Source: Dryas octopetala
Taxonomy: Eukaryota > Streptophyta > Magnoliopsida > Rosales > Rosaceae
Direction: 5' to 3'
Assembly (NCBI GenBank): GCA_963921425.1
Contig: OY992839.1
Location: forward strand, 17,964,910 to 18,028,909
DNA length: 64,000 nt
Below, in pieces: positions 44,617 to 57,419 of this stretch (its first letter is position 1; every line of letters starts with the position of its first letter). Made by a program: the position numbers and the translations under genes. The notes under the pieces are model-generated. The model was not told the origin of the DNA and made no database searches. It saw only the letters and a program-made list of their open reading frames with translations.

Positions 44617-45632
44617 TGTTTGTGGATAAATCCACAGGAGTTCAACAGCCAATCATGGACTTCCACGTGGCATTATGGATCTTACTTGGCATTCTGACTT
44701 TATTGATGTGTTGGTTCTGATTGGAGAGACCATTGTTGATCCGAACCGAACTCACTTCTTGAGGATTGTTCACTTCTGTTCGAAAGCTCAACTTCATTTA
44801 CTTCAGTTAAGCTCGGCAACCCGATGCTACTCAGCCAATCCGACCTTTCAAAAAATGGCCACTTTATACTTGGATTCTTAATTCCCAAATATCCTGATCA
44901 GCTTGAGTTATCTATGAACTCGCTGAGCATATTTCTCAATCAAATAATGATCCGGGGAATTATCCATGTTTAGTTCAGCTCGGATCCGCCATCCCACCGC
45001 TATACTAAAAGATCAGGATTGGGATGAACCACCATACTTAAATATATGTGATGGGACATGCAATAAAGCCTGACACCCTAGCTTCCAGTCATGACTTTTG
45101 TGGTAGTCCACCATGACTGTTGTGTTTGCATTCAATACAAGCATTGAATGCATGAGTGCTTGGTAGCTGTGCATGGCACTATTCCGAATCCTAGACATGG
45201 CCTCTTCTCAGCCATCCATCTTCATGCAGGTAACTTAAGTCTCACACCTTCTTTTGCCTATATAAGCTCACTTATATGAACAAAGGAAATGGTTCACAAT
45301 TTATTCACAAAAAACCACACAAATACACACTACTAACTGAGAATATTCCAGAAGATCTGACTTTGTTCTTCCTATTCTCCCAAGTTCATACTTTGTTCTT
45401 GCTTGTTATTCTTCAAACACCACCAAATACACTTTACTGACTTCATCATCGGAGTATATTTGGCTGGTACCATACCGGTCCTTCTTCTTTGATCTTGTGT
45501 TCATGCAAGAAGATCCAATCAGTCTCAACCAGCAACTCAGCAAGTTTCGTTCATCATCAATCAGCAGCCTAGTCATCAATAGATTCATCTCTTTGACGTT
45601 GTTGCAATACTTGACGGATTTTTGCATCAACA
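44617..45632 (+). mobile_element. Probable Tat-type LTR
   Basis: It could start TGTTTGTGGATAAATCC after the G-rich tract and end TTTTGCATCAACA near 45632. A likely TATA box, cctatataagc, is at 45256-45266. A second partial copy is at 41030-41207. No target duplication could be fixed, so both ends are inferred from TG/CA and context only. Confidence 0.45.
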
Positions 45633-46860
45633 TCTACCAAAACAAAGCCATTGTTTGTTAATTATATGATAAGTAACAAAACTCATTGAATTCTCCAGCC
45701 TTTACCCTCGAATTTCAGAATTCCCTAGCCATTGTTTTCTAGTTTTTATAAACTAGAATACACACTGCTCGTCTTTTTCATAACCTTTTCAATAATCTTT
45801 AATTTACGCCTGGTATCATTAGTCCAGCCTCACCAAGCAGCCATTAAATTACCACTCTCTTATTGTAAGAGCATTAATTAGCATTCTTTTACGCAGCATT
45901 TTGTTCCCAGCTGTTTTCCAAATTATATATATACTTCCGAATAAAGTGGGTTCTTTATATATATATACTGGAAAATAAAAAACAGAAGGGAGGGGGTTCT
46001 TGCTCTACCCATTCTATATAACCAATTGCTCTTCTATATATTTATTTGTTGTTTTGATGATGGTGCTTAATTTATGTGTTTGGGTGTTTTAGGTGCTCCT
46101 TTACACCTCAACTGTGTTAAATATGTTATGCACTATGTTTGTTCAATTATGTCAACTGACACACCAACACCCACCTATCTTTTTGAAACTAGATACGGAG
46201 TTGGATCTCGTTTATATACTATTTTTTGCTTTTCCCTTAAACACATACAGTATGTAATATGGGCAACACTCACCATTTTTTTCCTGCATCTATTGCTCCA
46301 TTAGCAACTAAATTGAGTTGGCTAGACCAATTGCCACTATACAGTCACTAAAATGCTGATGGTTGTACAGAATGGGGTGGCTATTGGTCTTCAGCACCCC
46401 CAAAAATAGTATGGTTGGCTAACTTCATCAAACCTGACATTGATGTAGACAGCTAGCAAGCCAACTAATGTGGCAGTCCAATGCTAAATGAATCAAACCA
46501 TTACTGTTTTGTGGAAGCGTTAGTGGTTGAATCGAGTCACCTTAGAGAATGGTTTCTGAAGTAGTTGCACAGTTCATTACTGAAGTGGCTTAGGAACTGC
46601 ATTTTGCAATGGATCTAGCTACTAATATTTGCAAGCCTCACTCTCAGTTTATAGTTGCATAAAAGCTGCCTTTTGCAATGGATATATACTAAGAACACGT
46701 GACACACAAGAAAGTTTACAAACAAAATTGGAAATTAAAATGGAACCAATTGTACCAGATAACCAAATTGAAGCCAATTGCATATTTATATATTGTAAGT
46801 CAACCATTACATACCATAAAATACTCAAGTGTTCCAAACTTGTTGACCAAAACATACTAG
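45633..46860. other. No recognisable feature
   Basis: AT-rich sequence with short open frames on both strands and no domain, repeat array or splice-supported exon that I can see. Confidence 0.5.
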
Positions 46861-49800
46861 ACCTATCAGCCTGCCATCTCCATTACATCACATATTAAAA
46901 ATCATTCCCCTAAACAAAAGGTCCGAACGGAACCAAGTAGACAGATCAAAACAGTGAACACATCACCTTTAACCAAACTTGATGTTATATATCAAGACCA
47001 TCACCTAAATATAAAGCAGCAAGTTCACTCAATTTCACCTCAAGGGGACTATGTTCACTGAACTAAAATACCAATCAAAATACTAGAAATAGCTTTCTTA
47101 CTATGATCATATCAGCTGGCTCATGGAATAGCTTCCCTCTCTTCTCCATTGTCAGACGCTGCCCTCCTCTGAACATCAATTGGCTTCTGCCCCACGCCAT
47201 CCAGAGTACTGCTTTGAGACATTGGAGTGACATGGGATTGGATCCTTAAAGTAGCATTTGGTGTGAATGGCCCAAAGACATAAGGACTGCTATTAGGAGC
47301 ACCTGATCCAAGCATCTGAGATGGACAAGGTAGAGTATTGCTGCTGGTGGCGCCAATCTGTCCTCTAAGGTAGCTGTCGAGTGCACTTGACACCCTACCA
47401 TTGAAGTGGAAGTCCATCTGAGCATGTTGCCTTTGGAGGTGCATGATTTCCTCATGATGCATGGCACGCAGCCTCTCATAAAGATCATAAAGCTATCACC
47501 CTGCCAATCTAGATTACATCATACATCCCCCCACATTCCCCCTATACAAAAGATCATTTCTAAACCATAGGCATAATGTCAACTACCATAAAAACAGTGA
47601 ACACTTCTATTGCACAAAAGGTCATTACTATTTTTCCAATCATATACAGGGGACCCATTCTAGAGAATTTATGACAAACCAAAACTAACAAGAGTTGTAA
47701 CATGTGCTTCGTTACCTCCACAAAACACATGATTCATTAAGTTCCTCATTGATCGGCCTCAAAGTGGTATGCCTTTAAACATCCAAAGACACTAATGATC
47801 TCCATAAGCTAGAAAAGCAGCATAAAAGGCCTAATCAGTAAAGAGGTTGATGAACATAGGGGAAAAAAAATTAAAAGAGAAGATGCGATTTTGGTAAGTA
47901 AAGAGAAATAAATGCATCATAAACATCATACCATATTTACCATTTTCGATGAAAGAGCCTTTGAAATTGCACCAATGAAAATCTGAGCAATAAGGGAAAA
48001 ATGAAATATGATAGAAGCTCCAGATATCAACAAAGACAAGTAGCACATCATAACATTTTGTTAATGAAAATTGACAACAAAAAAAATTTACCCTAACATG
48101 CATACCACAAAATTATCATATACAGAGACAATGTCAAAAACTAAAATAATTAAACACCAACAACACCCAAAAAATTACTTTTTAAGCAATACATATGAAT
48201 TATATACATTTCATATAAAACATTTAACCTTGTCATGATTAATCTTCATATGTCTATTAAAAACAAAGAACAAAGATACAAAACAAGGATAAGACTCTAA
48301 TTTATACCAGAAATGAACAAATACTGTACAAGTAAATCACGTTACTTATATATCTTATCTCTGTCTTTAGGCTTGCCTTTATGAGAGCTGAACCTGCACC
48401 CTCTATCTTGACCCAACCTGTTGATTAAACACCATATAGCCCATTTAGTAAGGATGAAATTGCACATACTGATGACGATACTTAATTCTAGTCCTTCTTG
48501 GGTTTTGAAGCCTTGGTGTTCTTGTTAATATGAATTCCATTTCAATCTTACCACTACAATTTTCTCCTTTAATGCATTAACAAGAAGGAGGAGAGGGGAA
48601 AATTCCATTTCGGTGCAATATGCACATAACTTTTGACACTAGGAGTACATCAAAATAAGAAAAGTCTGATTGCACTTTTTTTTCTTTTATTTGGAGGATG
48701 CATATGAAACTTCTAGGAAAAGAAAATCATATATACTTGATATTCCCCTGCAAATTTAGGGCGTTTTGCGTTTTGATGCTACTGGTGCTCTGCTGGGATC
48801 TATAGATGGGTTTTAAAAAGATAAATTTGCAAAACTATGTTCAGCTTCTACCATATATTATCAATATCAAACAAATTATGGCCTCAAAAATATGTTGGGA
48901 GGAACGAAATACCCAAAAAGTGGGGAGCTTTACTTTAGATTCTACTTATATGTATGGTCCTAGTTGATGTTGAAAATGATATATTATTCCTAGCAAAATT
49001 ATTGTGGACCTGGTCCTGGAAACTGGGAGATTCAGATACCTTGCCATGGGCTTCTCACAATATAGTATTAAGGAATTCATTCACAGATATTTAAGACCAC
49101 ATGCAAAAGCATAAACAAACCCTAGAATATTTCTAATTAAGTAAAAACAATAAATAAAAAAAATGAAGAAAGAACGAAAATGGGTCAGAGAGTACCTGAG
49201 AAAGATTATAATTTTTCTTTCGATCTGAGATGTAGAGAGAGAAGTTAGAGAAATTGGGAGTTAGGTTTCCTAAAATTAAAGACAAAATGTTGAATTCAAG
49301 AAATCACTTACCTTCAGAAATTGGGAGTTAAGGTTTACCTTAGAAATTGGGAGTTAGGGTTTACCTCAGAAATTGATAATGACCAAGAGGATGAATCAGG
49401 CAAAGAGGGAGTGAGAGAGTGACAGAAACAGAGAGAACAAAGGGTGTTGGGTGTTTCAAGGGATGAATGAATTGGTTGAGAGTAGGAGGATTGTGGTGGT
49501 GGTGATGGTGATCCATGTGGTTGTTGTTGTTGTCGGCGGGATTTGGGAGAACGCTTCAGAGCTCTCCATTCCCTCTCCACATTTCAAAACCCTATTTCAA
49601 AAAATAAGAGGAAAAACTTTGAGAAATTCCTCACTAATCAAACTTATTATGTGAATTGGTAACCAAAACAACAATAAAATAGAGAATACAGAGCAACTAA
49701 TTGAAAACCTCAAGTGCCGAATGGGTGGAAATCGAACTGCAACAGTGGGTTGCCCATCTCCTTCTCAGGCTTCTTTGATCCCTTTGAATTGTTGGGCATA

Positions 49801-50214
49801 AAATACGTGAAGCAACCAATTTGAAAATGAGGTGTTTCGGGTGGCATATCCAATTGGACCAATTCTCCTTGGAGAGTGTGCCTCAGCATCACTTAAGTGT
49901 TGCTGTACCAAACACTTTTTGAAGCTGGTTGGTTTGGAGAAGTGGGGATAGAGTTAAACTCATTTTTTTCTTAAGCGCAACTGTATAAGCAACCCTCTCA
50001 TAATAGTTTAGCATATGTGTTAATGGTTGCATGTGATATTTAGTAACCCACAATAAGCCCCCACCGCCCAAATTAGTTAGTATTAACAAACGAAAAAGGG
50101 ATTGACTTAAGCAGTCAATGGAAGAACAGTATTTGTTGACCATATTTTTGAGCAATTGCCACCTACTAATATAGTCCATGAAATTAGTGATTATTGCTCA
50201 CTTTTCTTGTAGTG
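46861..50214 (-). mobile_element. CACTA-like remnant 2 (one terminus seen)
   Basis: The right terminus reads CTTTTCTTGTAGTG (50201-50214), the inverted CACTACAAGAAAAG end of a CACTA element. No matching left end was found, so the left limit is arbitrary. It is a different subfamily from CACTA 1 and 3. Inside are a minus-strand exon at 47121-47492 and a purine-rich 5'-UTR-like zone at 49180-49560. The phrase tgccatctccattacatcac with aacagtgaacac appears twice (46870-46965 and 47500-47600), suggesting an internal duplication. Confidence 0.5.
47121..47492 (-). pseudogene. C-terminal exon of an unrecognised, possibly CACTA-encoded protein
   Basis: After a tgatag acceptor on the minus strand the frame gives 123 codons to a stop. 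It starts LYDLYERLRAMHHEEIMHLQ and is charged and possibly coiled-coil for ~30 residues, then Ser/Pro/Asn-rich. The start resembles the C-terminal helix of plant Ptta/En/Spm-associated transposase proteins, but I cannot confirm this. Context within a CACTA-like remnant supports it weakly. Confidence 0.35.
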
Positions 50215-51057
50215 AATGGTGATCAAAGCTTCTTTAACTCAATTGCTATTGATGATAATATATACCTTTTTAATTTATTTAACTTATACACTCTCTTTCG
50301 TATACCAATTCAGTAACCTTTGTACCATAATCATCACTTCTTCTTAATAGGATTGATGTATGTCCTGAGTTTCCTCTCATCACCTCTTTGAGAATCTTGA
50401 TTGATCAATAGTGATTTTCTAGAACCTATATATGGTGAACATCATCATGACTATATATGGAGTTATATATTTTCTCATGGCTTTTAGATATCTAGATTTA
50501 CAAAGTTGATCTGCATATGTGGATTTAAGAAAAGTGTTCAAATATTGTACAACAATAAGGATACCAACGCGAATTGAGTAAAATAAATTAAAAGATTATA
50601 TTTGTTTTATTTAATTTGTATAAATTCAAATTTTTTTTAAGTATTTCAAATATTAATTCTCAATTAAACTTAATCTGTCAAATTCCATAAAATTCTATAA
50701 AAGTCAATGAAAAAATATGTATCTCTACAAGTCAATAAAAGTCTATAATAGATCTCTATACAAGTGTACCACTTAAAAAAAATTACAAAAGTCTATAGAA
50801 ATCTAAATTGAATACACCCCTAATTAGCCATTTGGAAATTATAATAAGCGTTTAAGATTGTGAATTATGATGCTAAATTCAAGCTTTTCTTCTGTATATA
50901 TTTAGCATTAAATGAGATTGATAATCAAGTAATTATGAAAATATTAATTTTAAACTATGAAATTTTTGAAATCATATTGTAACTGTGTACGTTGTTGGAA
51001 TAATGTAAGAATCAATACAATTTGGTGTCATTAAATGAGTTTATTTTTTTTCTGATC
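50215..51057. other. No recognisable feature
   Basis: AT-rich sequence between the CACTA-like end and the fold-back. No supported gene, repeat or element end was seen. Confidence 0.5.
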
Positions 51058-53016
51058 GTATAGTTATCTATGTTTGCACATGATCCTATAGTTAACTAAG
51101 GGTCCGTCTGGTAACATTTTACAGAACAATTTTATAAAAATTGTATTGTAAAATGAAAATGACAAATTAAATTTTGCATTCTCAAAATATGAGAAGGCGT
51201 CTGATAAAGTAATTGAAAAACAATTTTATAAAACAAAAAGAAATAAAGGAATAGAGGAGAGATGAAGAGAGATGGGTAGCGACGGCGGCGGGTAGGGCTG
51301 CCGCCGAAAGTGAGTCTGGCTGGGTGGGGAGGAGGTGCAAATCGTATGTTTTTTTATTTTTCCATTTTGTTTTTTGTTTTTTTAGTTGTAATTTTTTTTT
51401 ATTTGTATCTCATGTTCTCTATGTTTTCTAAATTCACTGAAAACATCATTTAGTCGTTTTCTGAATTTACACTGTAAACGAGAAATTCTATTTTGTGTTT
51501 TTTAAAAAATGTTTTCTCAATACGGAAACCAAACGCATTTTTGTCATTTTTTGAATTTGTAAAATAAAAAACCGTTTTGTAAAACGTTACCAAACACACC
51601 CTAAGTTTTCTCTTAGCTTAACTCTTGAACTCTGATTTCATCCGTTCTTTCTCTCTAGACCTCTTACTCGTATTCATTGATTCCCATATCTGAAAAAAAA
51701 AAAAAAAAAAAAAAAAGAAGGCTTTGCATGCGAACATCCTGGCCTTTAATTTTGTTTAAATATAGTGGATGTGATAATGCTTAAATTTTTATAATTTTTA
51801 AATCATTTTCACGATCATTAATATGAACATGGGAGTTGATATGGTTGAAGCAGCAGGAGCCAACAAAATGATATTATTATTCAAACTATAGAAATTGGAG
51901 CACCAACTGCATGCTCAAATGAATTAATTACCAGGGAAATGGGAAAAATGTAAATAGATTTCCCCTTGGTTTATGGGTGTGTTGATCCCAATACTCCTAG
52001 GGGGAAATGCCCTTCTCACAAAGAAGGTATTTGATGAGGGCATGCAATTAAGTGTTTATCTGTTTTACAAGAACACACTAGTTGTCCTCTTATTATTCAT
52101 AGTTGTAATATTTTTTCTAGGTTGATATTTAGAAGATGTTTTTCTTTGTAGTTTAACGTTACATCAATTTTAATTAGTATAATATTCTTTTTCACATATA
52201 GGATTCCGAGACTTGCGATATTATCATTCAATTTTTTCTTACATATTATGGCCTTAAGTATTCTTGAGTAATATATAATTTTTTTTTTTCGTTTTCTTTA
52301 GCACATATTACTCAAGAATGCTTAAGGCCATAATATGTAAGAAAAAATTGAATGTTATTGCAGGTCTTGGGATCCTATATGTGAAAAAGAATATTGTATT
52401 AATTAAAAATTGATCTAACGTAGGTTAAAACTACAAAGAAAAACATATCATCTGAATATCAACCTAGAAAATATTGCAACTACGAATAATTATAGGGTAG
52501 CTAGTGTGTTCTTCTAAAACAGTTAAACGCTGAATTGCATGCCCTCATCAAATCCCTTCTTTGTGAGAAGGGCATTTCCCCCTAGGAGTATTGGGATCAA
52601 CACACGCGGCCATAACCCAAGGCGAAGTCTTTTTTACATGTTTTCCATTTCCCTAGTACGTAATTCATGTTGAGCAGTTGACGGTGCTCCAATTTCTATA
52701 GTTTGAATGATAATATCATTTTGTTGGTTGTTGGCCTCCTGCTGCTTCAACCATATCAACTCCCATGTCCATATTAATGATCCTGAAAATGATTTAAAAA
52801 ATATAAAAATTTAAGCATTATCCACTAGATTTAAACAAAGTCTAAGGAATGTTCACAAAGCCTTTTTTTTTTTTTTTTTTCTTTCAGATGTGGGAATCAA
52901 TGAAAACGAGAGGTAGAGAGAGAGAACAAATGAATCAGAGTTCAAGAATTAAACTTAGAGAAAACTTAGTTAACTATAGGATCATGGAGGGGGCGAGGTA
53001 AAAAAGATAACTATAA
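51058..53016. mobile_element. Long inverted-repeat (fold-back) element
   Basis: Left arm (about 51058-52274, including a 502-bp MITE) and right arm (about 52305-53016) are reverse complements at high identity, about 700 bp each without the MITE, around a 30-base AT-rich spacer. Examples: atcctatagttaactaa at 51083 against its complement near 52974, and the acttgaattatggcc-type centre. Both arms contain a poly-A/T run. No coding frame is present. A full-length transcript would make a long hairpin RNA. The outer ends (gtatagttatc / gataactata) are approximate and no target duplication was fixed, so the superfamily is open (Mutator-like fold-back is one option). Confidence 0.85.
51100..51601. 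mobile_element. Tourist-like MITE (PIF/Harbinger type), TSD TAA
   Basis: The inverted ends GGGTCCGTCTGGTAACATTT and, read inward from the right, GGGTGTGTTTGGTAACGTTT are flanked by TAA (51097-51099 and 51602-51604). The right arm of the fold-back keeps the uninterrupted site with a single TAA, which proves the insertion and its exact limits. The 502-bp body has a GC-rich core near 51280-51345 and no coding capacity. TAA duplication and the GGGTNNGTTTGG end match Tourist/PIF-Harbinger MITEs. Confidence 0.93.
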
Positions 53017-53022
53017 GAGCAG

Positions 53023-53478
53023 TGATGGACCATATTTTGGTTGGTATATATTTTGAGGCCCATTCTTCAAAGCCCAATAACTTATCAACCACAGAGCCCA
53101 AATAAACCATTTCGTTAGTTATTAACGGATAATGAATTCAAAATAACAAACTGCCTCAGCAGTTAGATACTGACTTCAGCAGTTGGTCCTGGAGAGGTTA
53201 TCTCCATCTTTTTAGGAATCAACCACCTCGAGTTGATAGTATAAAACCTTGGTAAGGACAAGGATAGCAGGTACGAACAAGAGAACAACTTGATATACAT
53301 TGGATTTGATATAAACATGCTTACTAATTTAAGCATCGGAGTCCCTACGAGGAATATCCTCACCAGGGAATCTTAGGACTTATTTGTTCATGGTGGCAGG
53401 GCGAATACCGAATCAAAAGAGTACTTGAAGACCCAAATTATCTTCTCATCATCCTATATCGAAAACGAAGGCTCATCA
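53023..53478 (+). repeat. 5' LTR of a Tat-like element
   Basis: It could begin TGATGGACCATATTTTGG and ends GAAGGCTCATCA, two bases before the primer-binding site. It contains agtataaaacc (likely TATA box, 53239-53249) and atttaagcatcggagtccct, a phrase common in Tat-type LTRs. Length about 456 bp. The 3' copy is missing. Confidence 0.7.
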
Positions 53479-53480
53479 AT

Positions 53481-53499
53481 TGGCACTGTTTGTGGGAAA
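53481..53499 (+). other. Primer-binding site of the Tat-like element
   Basis: The sequence tggcactgtttgtgggaaa follows the LTR end by two bases and is a decayed form of the TGGCGCCGTCTGTGGGAA site usual in plant Tat elements. Confidence 0.75.
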
Positions 53500-53510
53500 A
53501 AAATTTACTG

Positions 53511-55703
53511 ATGGTGAATACTCGTAGTTCGAATATGGGAGATGCGCGACCTCCTAATCAGGAAGTCCCACTAACAAATAGACAATTTGAAGCAATGCAA
53601 GAAACACTTCGCACTTTGACTACTGGTTTGCAAAATGTGGTTCAGAGGTTAGATCAGATGAACCAAGAAAGGGAAGAACCTTCCTAAAACCAGAGAAGTG
53701 AAGAGGTCGAGGTGGACTCTACCAGAATCTTACCTCCACCACAACAACCAATAGATCTAAGAAGTCCCTTGGCAGGCGAGATTTAGGCATATCCAATGCC
53801 TCCCAGATTGAAACTTCCATTGACCGAATTGTATGATGGACATACGGACCCAAAAGACCATTTGGAAACCTTTCGCTCACAAATGAGACTTTATCTGGTG
53901 CTGGACGCCATAACATGTCTGGCATTTGTGATAACCTTGAAAGGCGGTGCAAGGGTCTGGTTTAATAAGCTCCCTCCGAGGAGTATAGCAAGTTTTGATC
54001 AGCTCGCCGAGGCTTTCAAGGCACAGTTTATTGAACGTAAAAAGACAAAAAGAGGCACGAGCCATCTCATGTCAATTAGGCAGGGAGAGAGCGAATCGCT
54101 TCGCAAGTACCTATAAAGGTTTAATGTCGAAGCATTGGAGGTTGAAGGAGTTCATGAAGAATCCATAATCTAGGCATTGATGAATGGTTTACAGCCCACA
54201 CAATTTACCTATTCACTAGGAAAGAATGAACCTTCGAACATGAAGGAACTCCTCGAGCGAGCAGAAAAACACATGAACGCGGATGACCTTTTGAAAGTCC
54301 AAAAGGCAAACGCAACAAAAACCTCCGGATCGGGAGAAAAGGTATCCGTGACCGGAGGACAGGAGAAAAGGAAAAAGAGAGATGAAGACGGCCAACAAAG
54401 TGACAAAAGGGGACCATCAATCATCGGAAGAAGTCACCCGAAGGGTTTGGTGAGTCGCTATTACACATACACACCTCTTCAAATACCCCGCGAACAGATT
54501 TTAATGCAGATCTATGATAGTCAACTACTTTAAAAGCCAAGAAGGATGTCCACTGATCCTACCAAAAGGCCTTGTGATAAATTTGTAGGTTTCACAGGGA
54601 TCATGGACACAATACAGAAGACTGTTTCAAACTCAAGGAGCAAATTGAGGGACTTATACGAAGGGGCACATAAGAAATTATGTGGTGGATCAGCCTCGTG
54701 CACCTCGAGATAATAGGCCAGCAGCCTTACCGCCACCTCCCCGATCCGAAGGAGAGATAATCCAATTTATTCATAGTGGAATACATAATGGTGGAGATTC
54801 TAGAAATGGGAGAAATAATTACATGAAAAAAACTCGAATCGAACCCCAAGAATGGGAGGTTCATTTAATTTGACAGCAAAAGCTCGAGTCTGTGAGTTTT
54901 GGAGAACAAGATATTCAAGGGTTACATTTCCCTCATAATGATGCTTTAGTAATTACAGCGATGATTGCTAATAAAATTGTGAAAAAATTTTTTCTAGATC
55001 CAGGAAGCTTGGCAGATGTGATCTACCTGGACACTTTGGAAAAAATGAAGATCCCAATAGAAAGGATGAGACCATCAACCACCACTTTAAAGGGTTTTGC
55101 TGGGGATAAGACAGTGTCTTTGGGGTCTATAACTTTACCTTTAACCTTCGGGGAAGAATCCCGAGCCAGCACTAACCGCTTATAATGCTATTTTGGGACG
55201 CCTAAGTTTGAATGCATTATGGGCAAGTAGAACTCCCGAGAATTACAAGTGGAGTAAGGACTGCAAGGAGGGGTCTACGTCTGAAAATGGAAGAACAGGG
55301 GCAGAGATCGTGGAGGAAACATATACTATAAGTGTTTATCCAAACGATCCTTTGAAGACGGTTAAGATTGGGAAAGAGATCCCACTTGAACTACAAAAGA
55401 AGTTGGAGGTGTTTTTGAGGGAGCATCGAGATGTGTTTGCTTGGACTCATGACGACATGCTAGGAATCGATCCTGCAGTGATTTGTCATCATCTAAATAT
55501 AGACCCAAGCTCCTTTCCAGTAATCTAGAAGAAAAGGAACTTTGCCCCAGATAGAAAGTCAGCCATAAAAGAAGAAGTGGAGAAGTTAAAAAAGGCTCGT
55601 TTTATGCGAGAAGCAAAATATCCGAAGTGGATCGCTAATGTAGTGATGGTAAAGAATTCGAACGGAAAATGGAGAATGTGTGTTGATTTCACCGATTTAA
55701 ATC
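53511..55703 (+). pseudogene. Tat-like gag, protease and start of reverse transcriptase, degenerate
   Basis: It starts MVNTRSSNMGD at 53511. Gag continues through stops at about 53685, 53786, 54114 and 54171: LKLPLTELYDGHTDPKDHLE, FVITLKGGARVWFNKLPPRS, IRQGESESLRKYL and LLERAEKHMNADDLLKVQKA. The [20 protein letters not shown] segment near 54590 is the usual Cys/His end of Tat Gag. The protease (54892 onward) has FLDPGSLADVIYLDTLEKMK, in which the usual D-N/T-G-S reads DPGS. The reverse transcriptase begins (REHRDVFAWTHDDMLGIDPA, WIANVVMVKNSNGKWRMCVD) and stops abruptly at ~55703, where unrelated LTR sequence starts. Many stops and at least two frameshifts mark it as dead. Confidence 0.88.
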
Positions 55704-56139
55704 AGCCGTCCGAGATCATTAGACCCCTCTAATTTCAGCCAAGTCCCTTTTGACTCACATGTCTTCAATCTGGGCGCTCGCCAGTTTTGTCTCTGTAGTC
55801 GGATAGCCCACTGATTTCCCCTAGACCCAATTCGTGATTTTTCCCTTCTTTGTGCATTTTTAGTGCAATTTGTCACACATTGAAAACTTACAACTTCTTC
55901 CAACTCTCTAGTGCCTATAAATAGAGACTCTTGTACCTCATTTTCACTTGCACTACCAAGTGAAGTTAGAGTTACTCACTGTTTAGTTCTTTGGGAGTCT
56001 CTCTAAGAAGAGACATACTAAAAGGGAAGAAAATTCTCAAAGTTAAAAGTTTTGGAGAGCAAGGAGGGGGAGTCCCTAGGAGTGGAATTTATCTTTGGAG
56101 GTTTACAACCGGGTTTGAAAACTATATTACTCACAAATC
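55704..56139 (+). mobile_element. LTR fragment with TATA box
   Basis: Non-coding. It contains gcctataaatagagactc (TATA at ~55913-55921) followed by a U5-like stretch, so it is probably the promoter part of a plus-strand LTR. Both ends are truncated and the family is not determined. Confidence 0.45.
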
Positions 56140-57419
56140 ATCTTTTCTCAATTAATCTCAAGACAAAAATGTATTAAATCAAGAAAATGCATAAATCATT
56201 TATAAAACAGGGGTCCACTCATAGTTTACACCGAGCTATGCCCAATCCTTTACGGGATTTGTCCTCATCTCACGATCCCTCACTTGTTCACCACTAGAAT
56301 AGCCGAGAGATGAGGCTTCGTCGCCCTCAATCGGAGATTCGTATGGCGTTAGTTCAATACTACAAAGTGTCAATTCATGGTTCGAATTCAAATTCAACTT
56401 CTACAACAGCTTAGATCCACCTAGAATCAACCAATAGGTCATTTGGAATCTTAAAATAGTCCTAGGAGGTGGGGGAGTGTCGGAACCTGCTCGAAACCAC
56501 TTCAGTCGTCGCCACGAGCGGTGGTCCCGCGGTGGCTGCCGATGATGAATAGTGGCCATTTTCCAAACTTCTCAGATAGATGAAATATACCAACTTGTAG
56601 GTAACAACGAGAGGATCAACTTTTATACCTGGATAGACCTCAAAAAATGGCCCGAAATGGCCGAAAAATGGGAAAACCCGCCTTGTACGGTGGTCGAATG
56701 GAAAAAGCAAGCACACCACTGGATTCAGCTTGTCGAGAGGAAGAAAACCTATGTGGTTTGAGGTCACATCATCGCCAAAAATGGGGGATCGCCGCCGAAA
56801 ATGGGAGATCGCCGTCGATGCAACCGCGACTTTGGCGACTTGCTGCGTCGCCGTGGGTCGTCGATAGCTTTCCAACAACACCAAGATTTTATCCACGTAA
56901 CTCCGATTTGCAATCCATATTCGCCTACGCGTTCGTGAGCTCGAACTCTTTCCTACCATGCCAAAATAATAATTTTTAAAAATACCTTTCAATTAATTCC
57001 TTTTGTAAACCCAAACTTTCTCATTAAGGGCTTAATCCTCCAAATCTTTAAAAAAATCTCTAACCAGGGATTCGGGTTTGAAAAATATTCCGAAAATTTA
57101 CCTATGAGCTCCTCTCTCCTTGTACCATTTGTCTATTGCCATAACTTCAAACTTTGAGTCCTCGAAATCTATTCCAATAAATTCTACAATACTAAATAAT
57201 TTCCATAATTTAAATAAATCCTTAATAACTTAAAATTTAATCATTAAAGATAATTTTAACCTCAAATAAATTCTCTATAAACTCTTAAACGTATTATTGT
57301 CAACCAATTAATTTACAAAATTTTTTTTGGGTCCCACAACTTAACTTTACTTTGTGCTTCTTAGGTCCACAACCATTAAAATTTTAAATTCCTAGTGAAC
57401 TTTTGATCGGGTCATTACA
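56140..57419 (-). mobile_element. Chromovirus-like LTR fragment, 5' part
   Basis: On the minus strand it starts TGTAATGACCCGATC at 57419. It resembles the G1 LTR group through the AT-rich start, the cgtgagctcgaactctttcc-type segment, the GC-rich zone (56480-56880) and the gtccactcatagtttacacc end, which matches the complement of 43340-43380. Open frames in the GC-rich zone lie on both strands and are not convincing. The U5 half is missing. Confidence 0.65.

Noticed and set aside
46861..50214. Treating the CACTA-like remnant 2 as a full element
   Set aside because: Only the right terminus was found. Without the left end and a 3-bp duplication the limits stay open.
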